NCBI GenBank assembly: GCA_905215045.1
Contig: CAJMOO010000054.1
Location: 1-12,324, forward strand
Origin: an uncultured bacterium
GTDB lineage: Bacteria; Bacillota_A; Clostridia; Lachnospirales; Lachnospiraceae
Direction: 5' to 3'
DNA length: 12,324 nt
The translations under genes and the position numbers were made by a program. This document shows, piece after piece, positions 7,057 to 12,324 of this stretch (position 1 is its first letter; the number at the start of each line of letters is the position of its first letter). The notes below the pieces were generated by a model. The model did no database searches and had not been told where the DNA came from. It saw only the letters and a program-made list of their open reading frames with translations.

Positions 7057-7404
7057 CTTTCGACTCTTTAATAAATTATCTGCTAAGGTTGATACAGTAT
7101 TCACAATGATCTCCTGCTCTACCGTCTCACATTGTTCCATGATCAGATCCATCTTCTTGCTGTAAAAATATTTTTTCTGTTTCTTGCTGTAACTGTCCAC
7201 CAACAGTTCATCTATGGTAACACCTAGTGCATCTGCGATCAGCTTAAGTGCTGGCAGCGAAACGCTTACTGAAGCCGTCTCCACATTTGACATATGACTT
7301 AATGAAATATCTGCCATCTCGGCAAGTTGTTCCTGTGTTATATTTTCTTTTTTACGATATTCTTTAATTTTCGCTCCCAGAGCTTTATAATTAATGGGCT
7401 TCAT
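7042..7404 (-). CDS. XRE-family helix-turn-helix transcriptional regulator
   Basis: A 120-residue DNA-binding protein. Residues about 8-68 form a Cro/C1-type domain: LGAKIKEYRKKENITQEQLAEMADIS, then LSHMSNVET and LPALKLIADALGVTIDELL. The recognition helix is near residues 34-43. The remaining 50 residues (KKQKKYFYSKKMDLIMEQCETVEQEIIVNTVSTLADNLLKSRKKK) are polar and probably helical, with no known effector domain, so a dimerisation tail is likely. The start was set at the ATG at 7404; a GTG at 7416 abuts the AAGGAG too closely to be used. The gene is divergent from the small membrane peptide at 7562, and a perfect inverted repeat lies between them, which suggests it regulates itself and its neighbour. 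Its stop codon sits in the loop of its terminator. Regulon unknown. Confidence 0.88.
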   Translation of the reverse strand: MKPINYKALGAKIKEYRKKENITQEQLAEMADISLSHMSNVETASVSVSLPALKLIADALGVTIDELLVDSYSKKQKKYFYSKKMDLIMEQCETVEQEIIVNTVSTLADNLLKSRKKKGV

Positions 7405-7470
7405 AGCTCTCCACACTCCTTATATACTCTGATTTTATTATGAATCATTTTTTCAAATAACCGCCTGTGG

Positions 7471-7485
7471 CAATAGTTTCTATTG
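7471..7485. promoter_or_regulatory. Candidate operator: perfect inverted repeat between the XRE gene and the small membrane peptide gene
   Basis: CAATAG-TTT-CTATTG is a perfect 6-3-6 palindrome, the size typical of XRE/C1-type sites. It lies 3 bases upstream of the -35 of the peptide gene and about 66 bases upstream of the XRE start. Binding by the adjacent XRE protein is inferred. Confidence 0.5.
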
Positions 7486-7488
7486 TAA

Positions 7489-7517
7489 TGGACCGCCAGA
7501 CTTATTTCTGTTATGAT
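7489..7517 (+). promoter_or_regulatory. Promoter of the small membrane peptide gene
   Basis: -35 TGGACC (4 of 6 consensus bases), a 17-base spacer, and -10 TATGAT at 7512-7517 preceded by TGT, making an extended -10. Predicted transcription start is near 7524, leaving a leader of about 38 bases. Confidence 0.6.
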
Positions 7518-7561
7518 AAAACCAACTAATTTATTGTTATCATTTATAATAGGAGGTTTTT

Positions 7562-7714
7562 ATGCATCTATTCATGAAATTTATTTTAGCACCTGTTCTT
7601 TTTGTTCTATCTGTTTTTGTGATCATACAAACTTATAGAAAATATAAGATCAAACATCTTTTGAAAAAATGGGAAAAGAAATATCACCCATTTCCATTGA
7701 AAAAGGAAGCCTGA
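7562..7714 (+). CDS. Small single-span membrane peptide of unknown function (50 residues)
   Basis: I do not recognise this protein. An ATG at 7562 follows a perfect AGGAGG by 5 bases, has its own promoter and ends at a strong terminator, so it is very probably expressed. The peptide starts MHLFMK, has a transmembrane segment at about residues 7-24 (FILAPVLFVLSVFVIIQT) and ends with a strongly basic tail (RKYKIKHLLKKWEKK, then YHPFPLKKEA). The inside-positive rule puts the tail in the cytoplasm. The short hydrophobic span with an early AP pair and a basic tail loosely recalls Fst/Ldr-type type I toxins, but it could equally be a regulator of a membrane protein or a signalling peptide. It is divergent from an XRE regulator with a candidate operator beside its promoter. 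Its TGA stop lies inside the terminator stem. No antisense RNA promoter was found. Confidence 0.75.
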   Translation: MHLFMKFILAPVLFVLSVFVIIQTYRKYKIKHLLKKWEKKYHPFPLKKEA

Positions 7715-7734
7715 GATTCAGGCTTCCTTTTTTT
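7701..7734 (+). terminator. Strong terminator of the small membrane peptide gene, probably bidirectional
   Basis: A 14-bp perfect stem (7701-7714 with 7718-7731) around the loop GAT is followed by a T-run (7728-7734). The last codons and the TGA stop of the peptide gene form the 5' arm. On the minus strand the stem is followed by TTTTT, so it could also stop transcription from the punA-mtaD operon. Confidence 0.9.
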
Positions 7735-7796
7735 GATATGATGATTTGCTTGTATATTATTGAAAACATTTCATCTTTTTATTTCTTAACACTATG

Positions 7797-7820
7797 CTTC
7801 TGCACTAAAGCATGCAGAAG
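7797..7820. other. Hairpin downstream of the deaminase gene, no T-tract
   Basis: CTTCTGCA (7797-7804) and TGCAGAAG (7813-7820) form a perfect 8-bp stem with an 8-base loop, 17 bases past the deaminase stop on the minus strand. No T-run follows on either strand. It may protect the 3' end of the operon mRNA; termination probably occurs at the hairpin at 7701-7734. The rest of 7735-7836 holds nothing I can recognise. Confidence 0.45.
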
Positions 7821-7836
7821 ATTGTATTGATTAAAT

Positions 7837-9120
7837 TCAGATCTCGCTCATGATCCTCTGCGTGATCTCATTCGCTTTTTCATAAATGTGAGCCGCATCT
7901 GTTCCAATAAAGAATTCGCCATCTTCATACAGAATCTTTCCTGCGACCATTGTCATCTTGACATTCTGCTTACTTCCACTGTATACCAGATTCTTTCTGA
8001 TATTGTGGATTGGCTGCATATTTGGCTGATGCAGGTCGATCATTATAAGATCTGCCTGCTTTCCTTTGACTAACACATCACAGTCTGAAAGATTCATTGC
8101 TTTTGCACCGCCTGTTGTTGCCATCTTTAATACCTCTGCTGCATCAACTGCACTCGCATCATTTTCCCGGTATTTGGCAAGTGCTGTGACAAGAAACATC
8201 TCGCGAAACATATCAAGACAGTTATTGCTTGCAGGTCCATCCGTTCCGATCGCCAGATCAATATTTCGTTTTAACATCTCCTCGATCGGAGCGATCCCGC
8301 TTGCTAATTTTAGATTCGAGGCTGGGTTGGTGATCACAGAAATCTGATGTCTCTTTACAACATCAAGATCTTCTTCGCTCATATGAACACAGTGGTACAA
8401 CCCTCCTCCATATTCAAATAGCCCTAGCTGTTCCATATATACCGTTGGTGTCATACCTGTTCTCTCGACGCACTGTGCCACTTCTGAGGCACTTTCTGAG
8501 TTGTGGGTATAGATAGGTGCATGGTACTTCTTAGAAAGCTCTGAGATGCCTTCTAAGATTTCTCTCTTGGTTGTATATTCTGCATGGAACCCCAGTTCAT
8601 AACTGGTAAGTCCATCTTCTTTATGGTACTTCTCGTACCAATTCTCTACTTCTTTCACAGACTGGGTAAAATCATTCACTGCTCCAATAACAGTCGTCCG
8701 AAAACCACAATCCTCAGATGCCTGGATCATCGTATCTGGTGTCAGATACATATCCGCATTGGCGGTGATCCCGCTTGTTAAATATTCCATGATGGCAAGT
8801 TTGGATAAATGATAGATATCATCCGGTGTTAACTTGGCTTCATATGGGAACACCTGATCATTTAACCAAGAAAGCAGCGGCATATCATCTGCATGAGATC
8901 TTAAAAATGTCATCGCGGAATGTGTATGGGCATTCTTAAATCCAGGCATGATCAGATTGCCTTTTGCATCAATCTGTCTCTCCCATGCGATCTTTGCCGC
9001 TTCTTCTTTATTCTCCGGTCCGACATACTGTATTTTATGATCTAAGATCCAAATCTCTCCATCAAAGATCTCTTGATCTTCCTGCATGGTTAAAATTCTT
9101 GCATGGTAGATTCTTATCAT
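7837..9120 (-). CDS. mtaD: Amidohydrolase, 5'-methylthioadenosine/S-adenosylhomocysteine deaminase type
   Basis: A 427-residue metal-dependent deaminase of the TRZ/ATZ branch of the amidohydrolase superfamily. The N-terminal metal motif is MPGFKNAHTHSAMTFLR with H65 and H67. Then come LSWLNDQVFPYEAKLTPDDIY, typical of MTA/SAH deaminases, FHAEYTT, IYTHNSES and HCVHMSEED. The catalytic aspartate lies in IGTDGPASNN. The C-terminus returns to the composite beta-sandwich (KGKQADLIMIDL). It should convert the adenine moiety of SAH, MTA or adenosine to hypoxanthine. The ribosome site GAGGTGATC is almost a full anti-16S match just before the ATG. It follows the purine nucleoside phosphorylase gene by 11 bp, which supports a nucleoside role rather than an s-triazine or guanine substrate. 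Preference among SAH, MTA and adenosine is not readable from sequence. Confidence 0.88.
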   Translation of the reverse strand: MIRIYHARILTMQEDQEIFDGEIWILDHKIQYVGPENKEEAAKIAWERQIDAKGNLIMPGFKNAHTHSAMTFLRSHADDMPLLSWLNDQVFPYEAKLTPDDIYHLSKLAIMEYLTSGITANADMYLTPDTMIQASEDCGFRTTVIGAVNDFTQSVKEVENWYEKYHKEDGLTSYELGFHAEYTTKREILEGISELSKKYHAPIYTHNSESASEVAQCVERTGMTPTVYMEQLGLFEYGGGLYHCVHMSEEDLDVVKRHQISVITNPASNLKLASGIAPIEEMLKRNIDLAIGTDGPASNNCLDMFREMFLVTALAKYRENDASAVDAAEVLKMATTGGAKAMNLSDCDVLVKGKQADLIMIDLHQPNMQPIHNIRKNLVYSGSKQNVKMTMVAGKILYEDGEFFIGTDAAHIYEKANEITQRIMSEI

Positions 9121-9131
9121 TTGATCACCTC

Positions 9132-9971
9132 TTATTTCTTCAGACTCTTCCCCATTCTACAGATGCATTCTGTTACTAGTTTCTGGAATTTTGGAGCTGC
9201 AAGATCTGCACTTTGCTGAACTTCTTCGTGTGTCAGTGGTTTCTTACTGATTCCGGCAGCAGGATTCGCAATACACGAAATTCCACAGATCTTCATTCCC
9301 ATATGATTTGCCGCGATCGCCTCACAGGCAGTACTCATTCCAACCGCATCTGCACCGATGGCTTTACACATCCTGATTTCTGCCGGGGATTCAAAATTAG
9401 GACCTGGAAGCTGGATATAAGTTCCTTCTTTAAGATCGATCTGCAGATGATCCGCACTTTTTCTGATCACTTCTTGTAATTCTTCATCATAAATATGGCT
9501 CATATCCGGAAATCTTTCTCCAAATTCTTCGATATTCGGCCCAATTAATGGAGATGGTACAAAACTTGCGATCTGATCCGTGATCATCATAAAGTCACCC
9601 GCTTCAAATCCACGATGAATCCCACCGGATGCATTTGTCAAAAACAAGATCTCTGCTCCCATCATCTTCATCAGTCGAATCGGCAGTACAACATCACTCA
9701 TGGAATATCCTTCATAATAGTGAACTCGTCCTTCCATGATCATTACTGGAATATCTTCTACGTAACCAAGTACAAATCTTCCTTTATGTCCCTGTACTGT
9801 AGAAACTGGAAATCCTTTGATCTCATGGTAATCGATCACAGTCTCAATCTTGATCTTCTCCGCATAATCTCCAAGACCGGAACCTAAGACCAATGCGATC
9901 TGTGGTTTAAACTCTGTCATTTCATTTACTTGTTTATAACATCCCTTTACTTTATCATATATTTTATTCAT
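9132..9971 (-). CDS. punA: Purine nucleoside phosphorylase, trimeric (PNP-I) type
   Basis: A 279-residue enzyme that phosphorolyses inosine and guanosine to base and ribose-1-phosphate. The phosphate site is visible as LGSGLG (29-34), VQGHKGRFV and MEGRVHYYEG, and FLTNASGG follows. The base site has GPNFESPAEIR with the purine-binding Glu, VGMSTACEAIAANH, and GISCIANPAAG with Asn; Glu and Asn fit 6-oxopurine preference. MTA phosphorylases of this fold usually carry Ser and Asp there. The ATG at 9971 (MNKIYDKVKG) has AAGGAG 9 bases upstream. A longer frame back to 10106 would add 45 unrelated residues across the promoter and was rejected. First gene of a two-gene operon with the deaminase, giving a deaminate-then-phosphorolyse route. 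Confidence 0.95.
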   Translation of the reverse strand: MNKIYDKVKGCYKQVNEMTEFKPQIALVLGSGLGDYAEKIKIETVIDYHEIKGFPVSTVQGHKGRFVLGYVEDIPVMIMEGRVHYYEGYSMSDVVLPIRLMKMMGAEILFLTNASGGIHRGFEAGDFMMITDQIASFVPSPLIGPNIEEFGERFPDMSHIYDEELQEVIRKSADHLQIDLKEGTYIQLPGPNFESPAEIRMCKAIGADAVGMSTACEAIAANHMGMKICGISCIANPAAGISKKPLTHEEVQQSADLAAPKFQKLVTECICRMGKSLKK

Positions 9972-10007
9972 ATTATCGATCTCCTTCCTGCCAGTTCTTT
10001 TTCTTAC

Positions 10008-10037
10008 ATTATGACACATTTTTGTACAAAATGAAAT
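10008..10037 (-). promoter_or_regulatory. Candidate promoter of the punA-mtaD operon with palindrome in the spacer
   Basis: On the minus strand, extended -10 TGTCATAAT (CATAAT at 10008-10013) has a weak -35 (ATTTCA or TTTCAT) 17-18 bases upstream. The perfect 12-bp palindrome TTTTGTACAAAA (10020-10031) fills the spacer, the usual place for a repressor site. A related TTGT-TT-ACAA lies at 10047-10056. No regulator can be named. Confidence 0.4.
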
Positions 10038-10085
10038 GCATTCCACACACATCCTATTGTTTACAAAAATTATAGTTCCCATTTC

Positions 10086-10114
10086 TTGCTTTCCATTCAT
10101 TTGCAAGTTATACT
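10086..10114 (+). promoter_or_regulatory. Candidate promoter of the two-component system operon
   Basis: TTGCTT -35 (10086-10091), a 17-base spacer and TATACT -10 (10109-10114, 5 of 6). It is 40 bases upstream of the response regulator ATG. No clear pair of LytTR direct repeats is seen next to it. Confidence 0.45.
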
Positions 10115-10153
10115 TAAAGAAACCCCAATTTCCCTACAACAAGGAGTACTAAT

Positions 10154-10870
10154 ATGAAGTTAGCAATCGTTGATGATAATAAATTAGAACAGGAGCTCAT
10201 TTTCAACACTCTTCGTACTTATGAACATGAAAGAAACATCTCCCTTGATATTTCTTCTTATAGTGATGGTAATTCTTTTTTGAATACCTATGTCCCTGGA
10301 GATTTTGATCTGATCTTTATGGATATTTATCTAAATGAACTGAACGGGATCAATATTGTACGCAAGATCCGTCAGATGGATTCCAAAGTGATGATCGTAT
10401 TCTTAACAACAAGTAAAGAACACATTTTTGAAGCTGCCCCTTTTCATTTTTTTGATTATATTTTAAAGCCTTTTGAATCCACACAGATCTTTCATGTACT
10501 TGATGATGCTTTAGCACTTCTTCCTGAGCAGGAAGCTGAATTATCTTTTGAATATCGTTCTTTTGATGTTCATTTTCCATTGTCAAAGATTCAATATATT
10601 TACTCAAATAATCATGAGGTGATCATTCATACAACGAACGGAACACATGCTTTCCGGCTTCCTTTTTATTCTGTCACAGATCATCTGGATGATTCAAGAT
10701 TTCTTCAGTGCAACCGTGGAATCATGTTGAATATGGACTATATTAAGACGATGGAATCCGATTACTTTGAAATGACAGATCCAAAGTGTTTTCCAATCAA
10801 AACGAAAGGACGCAAACAAATCCGAGAGCAATATATCAAATACCAGTTTTTGAAACTTGAGGAGGCATGA
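10154..10870 (+). CDS. LytTR-family response regulator (AgrA-like)
   Basis: A 238-residue transcription factor with an N-terminal receiver domain (about 1-120) and a C-terminal LytTR DNA-binding domain (about 135-235). Receiver residues are D7 and D8 (IVDDN), the phosphoacceptor D57 (LIFMDIYL), the switch T85/T86 and K105 (ILKPF). The LytTR part shows IQYIYSNNHEVIIHT, FRLPFYSVTDHL, FLQCNRGIMLNMDYI and PIKTKGRKQIREQYIKYQF, close to the family pattern of a CHR-type centre followed by NxxYI. AAGGAG lies 7 bases before the ATG. The GHKL kinase gene starts 6 bp after its stop, and the kinase ribosome site GAGGAGG is formed by its last codons. It should bind paired direct repeats at target promoters once phosphorylated. 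Targets in this window were not found. Confidence 0.94.
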   Translation: MKLAIVDDNKLEQELIFNTLRTYEHERNISLDISSYSDGNSFLNTYVPGDFDLIFMDIYLNELNGINIVRKIRQMDSKVMIVFLTTSKEHIFEAAPFHFFDYILKPFESTQIFHVLDDALALLPEQEAELSFEYRSFDVHFPLSKIQYIYSNNHEVIIHTTNGTHAFRLPFYSVTDHLDDSRFLQCNRGIMLNMDYIKTMESDYFEMTDPKCFPIKTKGRKQIREQYIKYQFLKLEEA

Positions 10871-10876
10871 TCTTTT

Positions 10877-12199
10877 ATGACTTTTTATGATATTTTTACA
10901 TATTTATGTACATTTACAATCATCATTCCACTGGCAGTTTTTTGTCTGTTTCCAGTGATCGATCATCTAAAGACTCCGATCCGCCATCTGCTGACCAAGA
11001 TCAGCCTTGTTTTTGTATGCTATTTTGCTCTGTTGATCATTCCGTATATGATCTTTCAACAGGATCTGGGCAATATCCTTATATTCCTTGCTGTGCCTGT
11101 GTTCTTTTATCTATTTCAAAAAGAAACGAACCTGCTGCTTCCTGCATCTCTCTTTGTTATGCTGACTGCATGTTGTCTTGGTTCTCTTTCTTATGTTATC
11201 TATCATACATTCGGTGTCATCTTTCATCCACATGGACAAAGTACAGAATTTTATCCAGAATCCATGATCGCACAACTGATTTTTCTGGTTTTCGCCGATA
11301 TCATCTTATATAAACCTGCCAGAAAATATCTCGGCTGGATGGTTACGAATTTCCACAATGCCTTTGTCTGGCGGATTGCGTGTATTTTCCCATGCTGTTT
11401 TACTTTTCTCGTTTTTACCTATATTCCACACAATTATTATGATATTTATACCTATCATGATCTACATGTTTACTTTTCCATGATGCTCACTTTACTGGTC
11501 TTTGTATTTCTTTTATATGTCTTATTTTATACTATCATCCACAGTTATGTAGAAAATCAGTACATATTGGAAGAACAAAAGATTCTGGAGATTCAGGCAA
11601 AAGAATACTCCCAGCTTTCCCAACATGTACAGGAGACAAGAGAAATCCGCCATGATTTTCGTCATCAGATCACTGTTATCTCTGGATTGTTAAATCAAGG
11701 AAATTATGAAGAATTAAAGGAGTATCTGTCCCAATATGAATCATCTATTTCTTTACAGACTAAGATCTACTGCCGTCAGCCCGCTGTAAATGCCATTTTA
11801 TCGCATTATGATCTTTTATGTGCACAAGATAAGATCAAAACAAAATTTGCCGTTGATTTTCCAACGCTCTCTCCAATCTCTTCCGTTGATTTTTGTATTG
11901 TTCTTGGAAATCTTTTAGAAAATGCTTACCTTGAATGTAAGACATTACAGAAGTATGAGAAATTCATCCATCTCAAAGCCAGACAGACATCTCCTGGTGC
12001 TTTTGTTCTGCTCATCGAGAACCCTTATGAGCATGAGATCAAAAAAACAGACAGTGGCTTCTTCTTATCCTCTCGCCGCAAAAACTGCGTCGGTACAGGT
12101 CTTAAATCAGTCACTGCCATATGTAAAAAATACGATGGCCATCTGTCCATTGAGACTGATAACCACCGCTTTAAAGTCAAGATGTTTTTACAATGTTAA
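10877..12199 (+). CDS. AgrC-like membrane sensor histidine kinase with GHKL ATPase domain
   Basis: A 440-residue sensor kinase of the HPK10 type. The first 225 residues are a polytopic membrane sensor with six or seven hydrophobic segments (about 11-27, 41-60, 65-81, 88-110, 131-145, 167-183, 198-222). A coiled coil (about 226-255) leads to the H-box REIRHDFRHQ with phospho-acceptor H259. The ATP domain has the N-box GNLLENAYLEC (N345, E348, N349) and G-box CVGTGLKSV (about 404-412). The ATG at 10877 has GAGGAGG 11 bases upstream; a closer ATG at 10867 is out of frame. Such kinases often sense peptides, but no agrB or agrD homologue is present in the window, so the ligand is unknown. It ends 9 bp from the rplT stop on the other strand with no terminator visible between them. 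Confidence 0.93.
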   Translation: MTFYDIFTYLCTFTIIIPLAVFCLFPVIDHLKTPIRHLLTKISLVFVCYFALLIIPYMIFQQDLGNILIFLAVPVFFYLFQKETNLLLPASLFVMLTACCLGSLSYVIYHTFGVIFHPHGQSTEFYPESMIAQLIFLVFADIILYKPARKYLGWMVTNFHNAFVWRIACIFPCCFTFLVFTYIPHNYYDIYTYHDLHVYFSMMLTLLVFVFLLYVLFYTIIHSYVENQYILEEQKILEIQAKEYSQLSQHVQETREIRHDFRHQITVISGLLNQGNYEELKEYLSQYESSISLQTKIYCRQPAVNAILSHYDLLCAQDKIKTKFAVDFPTLSPISSVDFCIVLGNLLENAYLECKTLQKYEKFIHLKARQTSPGAFVLLIENPYEHEIKKTDSGFFLSSRRKNCVGTGLKSVTAICKKYDGHLSIETDNHRFKVKMFLQC

Positions 12200-12208
12200 T
12201 TCTATTGA

Positions 12209-12324
12209 TTAAGCTAATTTTTCTTTTGCTACGTCAACTAAAGCTTTGAATGCTTCTGGTTCGCTGATCGCCATCTCAGATAACATTTTTCTGTTGATGT
12301 CAACACCAGCTAATTTTAATCCGT
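12209..12324 (-). CDS. rplT: Ribosomal protein L20, C-terminal 37 residues (partial)
   Basis: The frame enters from the right edge and ends at TAA (12209-12211). The visible residues read [19 protein letters not shown], then [18 protein letters not shown], which is the conserved C-terminus of bL20 (E. coli has GLKKASVEIDRKILADIAV there). The usual partners infC and rpmI would lie upstream, beyond the window. No intrinsic terminator follows the stop, so transcripts may run antisense into the kinase gene. Confidence 0.93.
   Translation of the reverse strand, partial: GLKLAGVDINRKMLSEMAISEPEAFKALVDVAKEKLA

Noticed and set aside
7405..7416. GTG start of the XRE regulator
   Set aside because: It directly abuts the AAGGAG, leaving no spacing; the ATG at 7404 is better placed.
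7562..7714. AgrD-type peptide precursor for the nearby two-component system
   Set aside because: No Cys/Ser thiolactone core with an acidic C-terminal tail; the C-terminus is basic, and no agrB is present.
9972..10106. 45-residue N-terminal extension of the nucleoside phosphorylase
   Set aside because: It covers the promoter region and matches nothing in the family; the ATG at 9971 has a good ribosome site.
9972..10153. Riboswitch (purine or SAM) upstream of punA
   Set aside because: No conserved aptamer core or terminator/antiterminator pair is seen; the distance from -10 to the start codon is too short.

Overview
The window looks like chromosomal DNA of a low-GC, endospore-forming Firmicute, most likely a gut Lachnospiraceae. 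The support is the spoIIGA-sigE sporulation pair, an M16C peptidase, a lysozyme with a C-terminal fibronectin-III-like domain rich in KSGYKK-type motifs (common in that family), strong AGGAGG-type ribosome binding sites and clean A/T-rich intrinsic terminators. The genus is not resolved. I see no phage, IS, integrase or CRISPR signal, so most of the window reads as core chromosome.

Layout from left to right. (1) 2-1606, minus: N-terminal half of an M16C zinc peptidase that runs off the left edge. (2) 1759-2805, minus: membrane-anchored GH25 lysozyme ending in a strong terminator. (3) 2909-4470, minus: sigE and its processing protease spoIIGA, joined by a one-base TAATG overlap. (4) 4594-5079, plus: a deoxyinosine/uracil-type DNA glycosylase, divergent from spoIIGA across a short gap holding a candidate Spo0A box. 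(5) 5061-6637, minus: MBL-fold hydrolase and endonuclease IV (nfo), overlapping by ATGA; the hydrolase also overlaps the glycosylase tail to tail. (6) 6770-7011, plus: promoter, two tRNA-Leu genes (anticodons AAG and CAG) and a terminator. (7) 7030-7734: a divergent pair, an XRE regulator (minus) and an unlisted 50-residue single-span membrane peptide (plus), around a perfect CAATAG-TTT-CTATTG inverted repeat. (8) 7837-9971, minus: MTA/SAH-type deaminase and purine nucleoside phosphorylase operon. (9) 10154-12199, plus: LytTR response regulator and an AgrC-like GHKL histidine kinase. (10) 12209-12324, minus: C-terminal end of ribosomal protein L20.

How they fit together. SpoIIGA cleaves pro-sigma-E after asymmetric septation. 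The glycosylase makes abasic sites that Nfo incises, so two base-excision-repair steps lie within 2 kb. The phosphorylase and deaminase together would move SAM-derived and salvage nucleosides toward 6-oxopurines. The LytTR/GHKL pair is agr-like, but no agrB or agrD accompanies it in the window.

The most open-ended locus is the XRE/micropeptide pair. It has a candidate operator beside a good promoter, and both genes carry their stop codons inside their terminator hairpins. Its function cannot be read from sequence alone.
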